64,000 nucleotides of DNA from NCBI GenBank assembly GCA_020850735.1, contig JADZEE010000136.1:90117-154116 (forward strand). The letters are read 5' to 3'. A program made the translations under genes and the position numbers. This document shows positions 55,816 through 64,000 of this stretch, one piece after another (positions within the stretch are counted from its first letter, which is position 1; the number at the start of each line of letters is the position of its first letter). Source of the DNA: Gammaproteobacteria bacterium. GTDB lineage: Bacteria > Pseudomonadota > Gammaproteobacteria > JADZEE01. The notes beneath the pieces were generated by a model that saw nothing but the letters and a program-made list of their open reading frames with translations, was not told the DNA's origin and made no database searches.

Positions 55816-56695
55816 AGACCCGCTTCATGGCCGGGCCGGCGGGTGTTTCGATCCGGACCGCGCAACCGGCACAGCCCCCGACTGCGCATGCCATGTATTC
55901 CTCCAGCGAGATCTGGCACGGCAGCCGGTACTCGGCGGCGAGCTGTTGCACGGCGACGAGCATCGCGGTCGGTCCGCAGGCGTAGAGCTCCACTTCGGCA
56001 TGCGCGGCGGGTGGCAGGGCGTCCAGCCAGCAGCGGGCGAGTTCGGTCACGAATCCCTCGTGGCAGCCGCTGTAGCCTGCGGCGCTCGCCAGCCGGCTCG
56101 CGATGCCCCAGTCGTCCAGCAGCGGCATCGCCGCGATGACAGCGGCGGGCAAGCCGGGGACGAGCAGGCGCGAGGGGCGCGGCGTGAAGGGAAACGGCAC
56201 CTCCGAGCCCATCAGCACCAGGGGCACGGGCGCCGGGTGCGCGCGACGCATGTGCTCCGCCAGGAACAGCATCGGCGGTATGCCGACGCCGCCGCCGAGC
56301 AGCACGGGTCGCGGGCGGTAGCCTTCGAGACGAAAGGGCACCCCGATCGGACCGATGAGGCTCAGGTGCTCGCCGACCGTACGCGCAGCCAGCAGCCGTG
56401 TGCCCCGACCGTGCACCTTGTACAGGATTTCGATGCTGCCACGCGCGGGGTGGGCGCGCATGATCGACATGGGCCGGCGCATCGCCAGCGCCGGGTCGCA
56501 GGACAGGTGCACGAACTGGCCTGGCAGCGCCCGGGCGGCAGTTTCCGGGGCTTCGAGCACGAGCACGTGCTGGTGGCCGGGGTGCGCGTCGTGCGCGAGG
56601 ATGCGGGTTCGTTCGACGAACAGCGTCCCGCGCGACGGCGGATGCGCGCCTGCCTGCCGGGTGGCGCCCGCAGCGCCCGCCAGGGCGACTGTCAC
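55766..56695 (-). CDS. Dihydroorotate dehydrogenase electron-transfer subunit-like (PyrK family) FAD/[2Fe-2S] protein
   Basis: ALPGQFVHLSCDPALAMRRPMSIMRAHPARGSIEILYKVHGRGTRLL...LLGGGVGIPPMLFLAEH...CQISLEEYMACAVGGCAGCAVRIETPAG...VCVDGPVFEA. Confidence 0.88.
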   Translation of the reverse strand: MTVALAGAAGATRQAGAHPPSRGTLFVERTRILAHDAHPGHQHVLVLEAPETAARALPGQFVHLSCDPALAMRRPMSIMRAHPARGSIEILYKVHGRGTRLLAARTVGEHLSLIGPIGVPFRLEGYRPRPVLLGGGVGIPPMLFLAEHMRRAHPAPVPLVLMGSEVPFPFTPRPSRLLVPGLPAAVIAAMPLLDDWGIASRLASAAGYSGCHEGFVTELARCWLDALPPAAHAEVELYACGPTAMLVAVQQLAAEYRLPCQISLEEYMACAVGGCAGCAVRIETPAGPAMKRVCVDGPVFEAASVRFGR

Positions 56696-57990
56696 GGCCG
56701 CCCGCCGTGGGCGGACGGCAGCTCGTACACCAGCCGGCCGGCGACGAGCGTATGCGTGACCCGACCCGTCAGGGTGCGCCCGAGAAACGGGCTGTTCTTG
56801 CCGGCGCTCACCAGCGTGGCCGCAACCGGCGTCCAACTCGCGTCCAGGTCGAATACACACACGTCCGCGCGGGCGCCCACACCGAGGTGGCCGCAGTCGA
56901 GGCCGAGGATCCCGGCCGGACCGCAGGTCAGGGCTTCGAGCGCGCGCACGAGCGCGAGCTCGCCGTCGCGCACGAGCGCGAGGCTCAGCGGCAACAGCGT
57001 CTCGAGCGCCGAGATCCCGGGCATGGTGGCACTGAACGGCGCGGACTTGGCGTCGTGATCGTGCGGCTGGTGGTCCGAGCACACCGCCGCAATGACACCG
57101 CGCGCTAGCCCCTGCCGCAGCCCCGTGCGATCGCGCCGGCTGCGCAGCGGCGGCTGCACGTGGCACATGGCATCGTACTGGCCGACGTCCTCGTCGATGA
57201 GGTGCAGGTGGTGCGCGCTGACGTCGGCACTGACCGCCAGGCCACGCCGGCGCGCTTCGCCGATCATGCGCGCCCCGCGTGCGGTCGATATGCGGCCGAA
57301 GTGCGCCCGCACGCCGCTGTGCTCCACCAGCAGCAGATCGCGTGCGAGGGCGACGGTCTCGGCGCTCTGCGGTATCGCCGGGATACCCAGACGTGTGCTG
57401 GTCACGCCCTCGTGCATGCAGCCGTGACGGCCGAGCCAGTAATCCTGCGGCTGTATGAACACCGCCAGCCCGCAGGTCGCCGCGTACTCGAACGCGCGGC
57501 GCAGCACTTCGGTGCTGGCAATGGGTTGGGCCGCGTTACTCACGCCGACGCAGCCGACCTGCTTCAGGGCGTGCATTTCCGCCAGTACCTCGCCGGCGAG
57601 CCCGCGGGTCAAGGCGCCCAGGCACACCACCCGGGCGCGCCCTGCGGCGGCCGCGCGCTGATGAATGAGCTCGGCGACGGCGGGCGTATCCACCACCGGC
57701 GCGGTGTCGGGCGGACAGCACAGCGTCGTGATGCCGCCGGCGACGGCAGCCAGCGTTTCGGTCGCGACCGTGGCTTTGTGCTCCGCGCCGGGCTCGCGCA
57801 CCCGCGCCGCGAGATCGACCAGGCCCGGGCAGACGATGCGCCCGCGGGCGTCGATCGTGCGCCGTGCCTCGAATCCCGCGGGTGCCCGCCCGAGCCCGAC
57901 CACCTGCCCCTGGGCGATGTACAGATCGCGCCGGGCGTCGATGCCGTGCGCCGGATCGATGAGCCGGCCGCCGCTGATGCGGATCTGCAT
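56692..57990 (-). CDS. Dihydroorotase-like protein, probably non-catalytic (PyrC')
   Basis: GRIVCPGLVDLAARVREPGAEHKATVATETLAAVAGGITTLCCPPDTAPVVDTPAVAELI; HxH metal motif absent. Confidence 0.9.
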   Translation of the reverse strand: MQIRISGGRLIDPAHGIDARRDLYIAQGQVVGLGRAPAGFEARRTIDARGRIVCPGLVDLAARVREPGAEHKATVATETLAAVAGGITTLCCPPDTAPVVDTPAVAELIHQRAAAAGRARVVCLGALTRGLAGEVLAEMHALKQVGCVGVSNAAQPIASTEVLRRAFEYAATCGLAVFIQPQDYWLGRHGCMHEGVTSTRLGIPAIPQSAETVALARDLLLVEHSGVRAHFGRISTARGARMIGEARRRGLAVSADVSAHHLHLIDEDVGQYDAMCHVQPPLRSRRDRTGLRQGLARGVIAAVCSDHQPHDHDAKSAPFSATMPGISALETLLPLSLALVRDGELALVRALEALTCGPAGILGLDCGHLGVGARADVCVFDLDASWTPVAATLVSAGKNSPFLGRTLTGRVTHTLVAGRLVYELPSAHGGRP

Positions 57991-58968
57991 TCAGTCGCTC
58001 CGCTCGCCGCCGGCGAGGCTGCCCATCGCCATCGCCATGACCGCCATGCGAATGGCGATGCCGTGGCTGACCTGCTGCAGGATGACCGACCGGCCGCCGT
58101 CGGCCACCGCCGAATCGATCTCGATGCCGCGGTTGATCGGCCCGGGATGCATGACGATGACGTCCGGCCGGGCGGCCGCGAGCCGTGCCTCCGTCAGGCC
58201 GTAGAGGCGGAAATACTCCTGTCCGCTCGGCAGCAGCGCGCCGGCCATGCGCTCCTGCTGCAGGCGCAGCATGACGACGACGTCACAATCGGCCAGGCCG
58301 GCGTCGAGCTCGTGGAAAACGCGTACCCCGAGTGCCTCGATGCCGTCCGGCACGAGGGTGCGCGGGCCGACGACGCGGATGTCCCGGGTGCCGAGCGCGC
58401 GCAGCGCGTGGATTTCCGAACGCGCCACGCGCGAGTGCAGGATGTCGCCGACGATGGCGACCGCGAGGCCGCTGAAACCCGGTTTGTGTCTGCGAATGGT
58501 GAACACGTCGAGCAAAGCCTGGGTCGGGTGCGCGTGGCGGCCGTCACCGGCGTTGATCACGCGGATGTGCGGGGCGACGTTGCGGGCGATGAAATGGGCC
58601 GCGCCGGAGGTCTCGTGCCGGACCACGAACATGTCGCAGTGCATCGCCTCGAGCGTGCGCAGGGTGTCGAGCAGGGTTTCGCCCTTTTTCGTCGCCGAAG
58701 CCTCGATGTTCAGATTGAGGACGTCGGCGGACAGGCGCTTGGCGGCCAGCTCGAAGGTGGTGCGCGTGCGGGTGCTCGGTTCGAAGAACAGGTTGACGAT
58801 GGTCTTGCCGCGCAGCAACGGGACCTTCTTGACCGCCCGGTCACCGACGCCGGCGAACTGTTCGGCCGCGTCGAGGATGCGCGCGAGCAGGGCCCGCGGC
58901 AAACCGTCGATATCGAGAAAATGCTTCAGCCGGCCCTGCTCATCGAGCTGCAGATCGCGCGTCGTCAT
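57991..58968 (-). CDS. pyrB: Aspartate carbamoyltransferase catalytic subunit
   Basis: [56 protein letters not shown]...[15 protein letters not shown]. Confidence 0.97.
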   Translation of the reverse strand: MTTRDLQLDEQGRLKHFLDIDGLPRALLARILDAAEQFAGVGDRAVKKVPLLRGKTIVNLFFEPSTRTRTTFELAAKRLSADVLNLNIEASATKKGETLLDTLRTLEAMHCDMFVVRHETSGAAHFIARNVAPHIRVINAGDGRHAHPTQALLDVFTIRRHKPGFSGLAVAIVGDILHSRVARSEIHALRALGTRDIRVVGPRTLVPDGIEALGVRVFHELDAGLADCDVVVMLRLQQERMAGALLPSGQEYFRLYGLTEARLAAARPDVIVMHPGPINRGIEIDSAVADGGRSVILQQVSHGIAIRMAVMAMAMGSLAGGERSD

Positions 58969-59009
58969 CGAGCATCGGGCAGGCAGTGCCGGCACCTTCA
59001 GGTCTTGGC

Positions 59010-59531
59010 TCAGCCCCGTCTGTGGATCACGAGCTCCAGCGGTTCGGGGCCCGAAAGTTTAACATGCTCGCCCTCGCCCAGACGCATGCGCGTGCCGGCC
59101 ACGGCGGCCTCGATGGGCAGCTCCCGTCCGCCGCGGTCGGCGAGCACGACGAGCGTGATGCTCGCGGGGCGGCCATAATCGAAGATCTCGTTCATGGCCG
59201 CGCGGATGGTGCGGCCGGTGTAGAGAATGTCGTCCACGAGGACGATGTGGCGATCCTCCACCGTAAACGGCAGGTGCGACGGGGTCACCGTCGGGTGCAT
59301 GCCGACGCGGCTGAAGTCGTCGCGATAGAAGGCGATGTTCAGCTCACCGATCGGTCCGGTATGCGCGAGCAGGCGGCGCAGCTCGTGCGCCACCCACACG
59401 CCGCCCGTGTGGATGCCGATCATGTTCCACTCGGCGATACCGCGTTCGGCGTTCAGGGCCGACAGGGTCTTCGCCATGGTGTCCATCCAGGCGCCGACTT
59501 CGGTCGCGCCGATGCGCTTCTTCGCGCTCAC
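59010..59531 (-). CDS. pyrR: Bifunctional pyr regulator / uracil phosphoribosyltransferase PyrR
   Basis: [19 protein letters not shown]...[48 protein letters not shown]. Confidence 0.95.
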   Translation of the reverse strand: MSAKKRIGATEVGAWMDTMAKTLSALNAERGIAEWNMIGIHTGGVWVAHELRRLLAHTGPIGELNIAFYRDDFSRVGMHPTVTPSHLPFTVEDRHIVLVDDILYTGRTIRAAMNEIFDYGRPASITLVVLADRGGRELPIEAAVAGTRMRLGEGEHVKLSGPEPLELVIHRRG

Positions 59532-60019
59532 CGCCGCCGTTCGCCACCTCTGGCGTGCGCGAGTTCGTGCAGCCAGGATTCCAGGATCACCTGGGCGGCG
59601 ACCGCATCCACACCGGCCCGCCGGCCGGGACGCGCCACCGCTTCCACGCTGGACAGCCGTTCATCGACGGTGGCCACCGGCAGACGGAAACGGCGCTCCA
59701 GCGCGCGCACGAAGCGCGCAATCGGCGCCGCGAGCTCGTGTTCGCCGGCGTCGGCGTGCCGGGGCAGGCCGACCACGATGAGATCCGGCGACCAGGCCTC
59801 GACCAGGGACGCGATGGCTTGCCAGTCGGGGGCGCCACGGCGCGTGTCGACGACCGCCAGCGGGCTTGCCGCCCCGGTGAGCGTGTCGCCCACGGCGACG
59901 CCGATCCGCCTGCTGCCGTAGTCGAACGCGAGCACCGTAGCGGGTTCGCGGTCGGCGCCGCCCGGATCGCGACCGACCGCACGCGCCGGGGCGGCCGGCG
60001 CGGGGCCGTCGCCGTTCAT
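59528..60019 (-). CDS. ruvX: Holliday junction resolvase-like YqgF/RuvX
   Basis: TVLAFDYGSRRIGVAVGDTLTGAASPLAVV...LIVVGLPRHADAGEHELAAPIARFVRALERRFRLPVATVDERLSSVEA. Confidence 0.94.
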   Translation of the reverse strand: MNGDGPAPAAPARAVGRDPGGADREPATVLAFDYGSRRIGVAVGDTLTGAASPLAVVDTRRGAPDWQAIASLVEAWSPDLIVVGLPRHADAGEHELAAPIARFVRALERRFRLPVATVDERLSSVEAVARPGRRAGVDAVAAQVILESWLHELAHARGGERRR

Positions 60020-60576
60020 GCGTGTCCGACCTGGTGCGAAATACTGGCGAGATCGACGCCGAGCACGCGCGCCGCCGCCCGCCACCGTGCTTCCGGCGCG
60101 GTCCGAAACATGATGTCCGGGTCCGCCGGACCGCTCAGCCAGGCGTTCTCGGCGATCTCGCGTTCGAGCTGGCCCGCGCCCCAGCCGGCGTAGCCCAGGG
60201 CGATGAGCATGTCCTGCGGGCCCTGGCCGTGCGCAATGGCCTCGAGAATGTCGCGTGAGGTGGACACGCCGATTTCGCCGGTGACCTCGATGGTCGAGCC
60301 CCAGTCGTGCGTCGGCCGGTGCAGGATGAATCCCCGGTCCGGCTGTACCGGGCCCCCTTCGAACACCGGACAGTCCCGGATCGCGTTCGTGGCCGGCGCC
60401 AGCTCCATTTGCGAGAGCACTTCGCCCAGGCCGATCGCCATGCGCCGGTTGATGACGATGCCCATGGCGCCTTCCTCGTTGTGGGCGCAGATATAAGTCA
60501 CCGTCTGATGGAAATTCGGATCCATCAGGGTGGGCATGGCGATGAGAAAGTGGTTGGTCAGATCGAGTTGGGCCAT
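60016..60576 (-). CDS. yqgE: YqgE/AlgH family protein
   Basis: MAQLDLTNHFLIAMPTLMDPNFHQTVTYICAHNEEGAMGIVINRRMAIGLGEVL...GYAGWGAGQLEREIAENAWL. Confidence 0.95.
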   Translation of the reverse strand: MAQLDLTNHFLIAMPTLMDPNFHQTVTYICAHNEEGAMGIVINRRMAIGLGEVLSQMELAPATNAIRDCPVFEGGPVQPDRGFILHRPTHDWGSTIEVTGEIGVSTSRDILEAIAHGQGPQDMLIALGYAGWGAGQLEREIAENAWLSGPADPDIMFRTAPEARWRAAARVLGVDLASISHQVGHA

Positions 60577-60815
60577 GACCCTAGTATCCGTAGAGCCCTG
60601 CGGGCTGACAAGGGCGCGGTCCAATACAGCCAGGGGCTGCACCTCATTGGTTGATAGCGACCAGATTGGCTATCGCCCGTGCCGGGATACAGGCTTTCTT
60701 CCCTATGATATTCCGCAAGTTAGTGTATCCACGCAGGTACGGCATGGCGCTTGCTAACGGTCTGTTCCCCACCGGCGTGATACGTCGTCAACCAGCATCA
60801 GGGAGTCAGGCTTCG

Positions 60816-62885
60816 ATGATCCAACGGATTGCCACGGGCACGACCGTCGCCCTGCTCGCCCTCGGCGCGGCGCCGGTGCCGGCAGCCGGCACACGCGATT
60901 ACCTCGACGAGATCGTCGTCACCTCCACCCGGGTCGATAAGGATCGGCTCAAAGTCCCCATGGCGATCAGCGCGGTCGGCCAGGACGAGGTGCAGAACAC
61001 GCAGCAGCTCGGCATCGACGAGTCTCTGAACAGGCTCCCGGGCGTGTTCTTCCAGAACCGCTACAACTTTGCCCAGGACCTGCGGGTGTCCATCCGCGGC
61101 TTCGGTGCGCGCGCCAATTTCGGTATCCGCGGCATCAAGATCTTCACCGACGGCATACCCGCGACGGTGACTGACGGCCAGGGCGGTGTGGACGACATCG
61201 ACATCGGCTCGACCCGGCGAATCGAGGTGATCCGCGGCCCGTCTTCGGCACTGTACGGATCCGCCGCCGGGGGGGTCATCAGTCTGTTCACCGAGGACGG
61301 CCCGCCGACGCCTTTCGTCCAGCTCGGCCTGTCGGCCGGCGAGTACGATTTCCAGAAGTACCAGGCCAAGGCCGGCGGCCAGACCGGTGCGCTGAACTGG
61401 CTGGTCAATTCCTCCTACCTGAACATGGAGGGCTATCGCGGTCATTCCTGGGTACAGCACGGGCAGGCAACGGGCAAATTCCGCTACGACATCGACGAGA
61501 GCTCCACCTTCACCACCATCGTCAGCGCCTTCGATTCACCCCGTGCCGACGATCCGGGCGGCCTGCGCGCCGCGGATGTCGCCACCGACCGCAAGCAGGC
61601 CTTCTGCGGCCTGAGCGCCTTCAACGACTCCTGCGCGTTCCAGTCGGGCGAGGCGATCGATCAGCAGAAGATCGGCTTCGTGTACAACAAGTCGTTCGGC
61701 GCTGCGCACTCGATCATGCTGCGCAACTACTATATCTGGCGCAATTTCGAGAGCAACCAGCCGTTCATGGATTCGGGGACTATCGCCTTCGATCGCTTCT
61801 TCTTCGGTGGCGGCGGCCAGTACACCTGGACCGGGCAGTTGTTCGGACACCCGAACCGCGTCGTGGTGGGCTTCGACGCCGAATCGCAGCAGGACGACCG
61901 CGAGCGCTGGGACAATCTGTTCGGCGTCAAGGGGCCGCTGACGCTGCACCAGGCCGAGCAGGCCGACGCGGTCGGTGTGTTCATCCAGAACGAGTTCACG
62001 ATCACGGACAACCTCGAGCTCACCGTCGGCGGCCGCTACGACAGGATCGACCTGACCGTGGACGACAGCTTTCTCAGCAACGGTGACGAATCGGGCGACC
62101 TGGATTTCGACGAGTTCAGCCCGATGGTCGGACTGCTGTGGAGCCCGCTCACGCAGATCAACATGTATTTCAATTACTCGACCGCGTTCGAGACGCCGAC
62201 CTTCACCGAGCTTTCCAATCCGGCGGCGGCCGGCACGGCCGGCGGTTTCAACCCCGATCTCACCGCGCAGAAAGCCGACAATATCGAAATCGGTATCAAG
62301 GGCCTCATCGGATCGCGCATCGGCTACGACGCGGCGGCATTCCGCATCGACGTCGCCGACGAAATCACCAACACCGTCACCGTCGGCAGCCGTGCGTTTT
62401 TCAACAACGCCGACACCACCCGTGAGGGCGTCGAAGCCGCGCTGACGGTCAATGTGTTCGAGGGCCTGGATGCGACCTTCACCTATACCTGGTCGGATTT
62501 CACGTTCGATTCGTTCAGCCTCGATCCCGGCGCCGAAGGCAACAACCTCCCCGGCATCCCCGAGAACCAGTTCTACGCCGCGCTCGCCTACGAGCACCGC
62601 TCAGGCCTGTACGTGACCTGGGATTTCCTGCACGTCGACAACTACTACGGCGACAACGCCAACACGGTCGAGAACAGCGCCTACCAGGTGTCCAATCTGC
62701 GCTTCGGCCGGCCGTTCCGCTTCGATCGCCTGCGTGTGGATCCCTATTTCGGCATCAACAACATGTTCGACGAGGAGTACATCGGCAACGTCCGCCTCAA
62801 TGCCTTCGGCGGCCGCTACTTCGAGCCCGCGCCGAAGAAAAACGTCTACGGCGGCGTGACGGTGCGCTACGAGTTCGGCAGCTGA
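60816..62885 (+). CDS. TonB-dependent outer-membrane receptor
   Basis: DEIVVTSTRVDKDRLKVPMAISAVGQDEVQNTQQLGIDESLNRLPGVFFQNRYNFAQDLRVSIRGFGARANFGIRGIKIFTDGIPATVTDGQG plug; ends VYGGVTVRYEFGS. Confidence 0.94.
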   Translation: MIQRIATGTTVALLALGAAPVPAAGTRDYLDEIVVTSTRVDKDRLKVPMAISAVGQDEVQNTQQLGIDESLNRLPGVFFQNRYNFAQDLRVSIRGFGARANFGIRGIKIFTDGIPATVTDGQGGVDDIDIGSTRRIEVIRGPSSALYGSAAGGVISLFTEDGPPTPFVQLGLSAGEYDFQKYQAKAGGQTGALNWLVNSSYLNMEGYRGHSWVQHGQATGKFRYDIDESSTFTTIVSAFDSPRADDPGGLRAADVATDRKQAFCGLSAFNDSCAFQSGEAIDQQKIGFVYNKSFGAAHSIMLRNYYIWRNFESNQPFMDSGTIAFDRFFFGGGGQYTWTGQLFGHPNRVVVGFDAESQQDDRERWDNLFGVKGPLTLHQAEQADAVGVFIQNEFTITDNLELTVGGRYDRIDLTVDDSFLSNGDESGDLDFDEFSPMVGLLWSPLTQINMYFNYSTAFETPTFTELSNPAAAGTAGGFNPDLTAQKADNIEIGIKGLIGSRIGYDAAAFRIDVADEITNTVTVGSRAFFNNADTTREGVEAALTVNVFEGLDATFTYTWSDFTFDSFSLDPGAEGNNLPGIPENQFYAALAYEHRSGLYVTWDFLHVDNYYGDNANTVENSAYQVSNLRFGRPFRFDRLRVDPYFGINNMFDEEYIGNVRLNAFGGRYFEPAPKKNVYGGVTVRYEFGS

Positions 62886-63053
62886 GCGCCGGCGCCGCAA
62901 TCACCGCGCCCGCGTCGACGGACCGCGGACACGCACCCCGGACGACTCCCGCCGGTCGTTGCGCGGCGAGCGCGTCGCGGGGGACGGACCTGTGACTGAT
63001 CTGCGTGCGCCACGGGCCACATACATGGCCCACCGGTCGCCGTGCGACGCGCC

Positions 63054-64000
63054 TCAGCGGCCGGAGAAGCGGTCGCTGTCGAGGAACTGCCAGGTGCGGG
63101 TGACGTGCAGCAGGTCGACGTCTTTGGCGATGTCGATGGGAAAAGGCGCGAACGGCGACGCCAGCTCGACGATGCGCTGCGCGGCGTCGTCGAGCAGCTG
63201 GTGCCCGGAGGATCGCCGTACGATCATCTCCTTGACCGAGCCGTCCGGCTTGATCACCACTTCCAGGATCAGATTGCCCGAAAGGTGCATGCGGCGCGCC
63301 TCGTCGGGGTAGTTCAGGTTGCCCACGCGCTCGACCTTGGCGCGCCAGGATTCCATGTAAGCAGCATACCGGTACTCGCGCGTGCTCGCGGAGATGAATT
63401 TGCGCCGCGGCCGCTCCGATCGCGCGTCCAGGCGTTGCTGGATCTCGGCGGACAGGCTGGCGATCGCGAAGCTCGATGCGATCAGCTCGCTCGCGGTCGG
63501 TACCGCACGGCTCGGGCGCGTCTGTACGGCGGTGTGTTCCGCGGGGATGTCCGGTGCGGGTGCCGCCGCAGGCGGAGCGGGGAGTGGCTGCTCGGGCGTG
63601 TCGGTCTCGGCGGCGATGATCGGTGGGGCCTGCGCCGCCGGCGGGGCGGGCGGCGCAGCTTCGGCCACGGCCTGCGGCGCCGGTGCCGCTTGTTCGACGA
63701 TTTGCTCGAATTGCACCGGATCGTCGGCCGGCACAGGCTGGGTAGCCGCTGCGGCAGCCACCTCGGGCATGGGCGTGGACAAGGGTGTTGCCGGCCGTTC
63801 CGGTGTCGGGCTGTCGCCGCCGCCCTCGAGGTTCGCCTGGGCGAGCAGCTGCGGATCCTCGGGCGCGTCGCTGGACTGCTGCACGAGCACGATTTCCATG
63901 GCGTCGAAGCGCGGTTGCAGCGGATCCTCGGGCGCGAAGCCGACGCCGAGGATGATGATGGCGTGAAACAGGATGGCGAGGCACAGCGCCATCCCGAAGC
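63054..64000 (-). CDS. TonB-family energy transducer (5' end truncated by window)
   Basis: Pro/Ala-rich linker and C-terminal NLNYPDEARRMHLSGNLILEVVIKPDGSVKEMIVRRSSGHQLLDDAAQRIVELASPFAPFP. Confidence 0.9.
   Translation of the reverse strand, partial: FGMALCLAILFHAIIILGVGFAPEDPLQPRFDAMEIVLVQQSSDAPEDPQLLAQANLEGGGDSPTPERPATPLSTPMPEVAAAAATQPVPADDPVQFEQIVEQAAPAPQAVAEAAPPAPPAAQAPPIIAAETDTPEQPLPAPPAAAPAPDIPAEHTAVQTRPSRAVPTASELIASSFAIASLSAEIQQRLDARSERPRRKFISASTREYRYAAYMESWRAKVERVGNLNYPDEARRMHLSGNLILEVVIKPDGSVKEMIVRRSSGHQLLDDAAQRIVELASPFAPFPIDIAKDVDLLHVTRTWQFLDSDRFSGR

Noticed and set aside
1-64000. CRISPR arrays, tRNA/rRNA genes, integrase/transposase genes, restriction or toxin-antitoxin defence systems
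   Set aside because: Looked for direct-repeat/spacer periodicity, tRNA-like ends and recognisable protein motifs; none found.

Overview
A 64-kb, high-GC, densely coding chromosomal segment, probably from a gammaproteobacterium-like organism (tonB ... yqgE-ruvX-pyrR-pyrB-pyrC' order at the right end). No rRNA, tRNA, CRISPR array, phage or transposase gene was recognised. Main blocks: (1) 0.7-11 kb: a five-gene, translationally coupled ferredoxin-oxidoreductase operon (iorA, an iorB::2x[4Fe-4S] fusion, korA, korB, korC) divergent from a TetR regulator plus a three-subunit molybdenum hydroxylase. The FAD subunit of the hydroxylase carries the four-Cys [4Fe-4S] loop typical of 4-hydroxybenzoyl-CoA reductase. 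The intergenic region holds an exact FNR/ANR-type palindrome (TTGAT-N4-ATCAA) positioned for iorA, and a TATAAT promoter with a 35-bp two-tier palindrome overlapping the tetR start codon. (2) 11.2-17.8 kb: the Anbu proteasome-homologue locus (Anbu, alpha-E, circularly permuted ATP-grasp, transglutaminase/DUF2126). (3) 18-24.5 kb: OmpA-type lipoprotein with a strong terminator, MBL-fold hydrolase, VPLPA/PEP-CTERM-like protein, and a cytochrome b561/PepSY/two-component operon. (4) 24.8-32.7 kb: hydantoinase/oxoprolinase A+B, zinc-type oxidoreductase, cyclase-family hydrolase and acyl-CoA ligase. (5) 32.7-36.7 kb: two divergent glycan-related genes, one a large ELM1-like multidomain protein. (6) 36.7-55.8 kb: mixed metabolic and housekeeping genes, with a pair of diverged ~130-190-bp intergenic repeats that have inverted ends (MITE-like). 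(7) 55.8-64 kb: pyrimidine genes, including a dihydroorotase lacking the HxH metal motif, then yqgE/ruvX, a TonB-dependent receptor and tonB. All calls are from reading the sequence and supplied translations; no database search was run.
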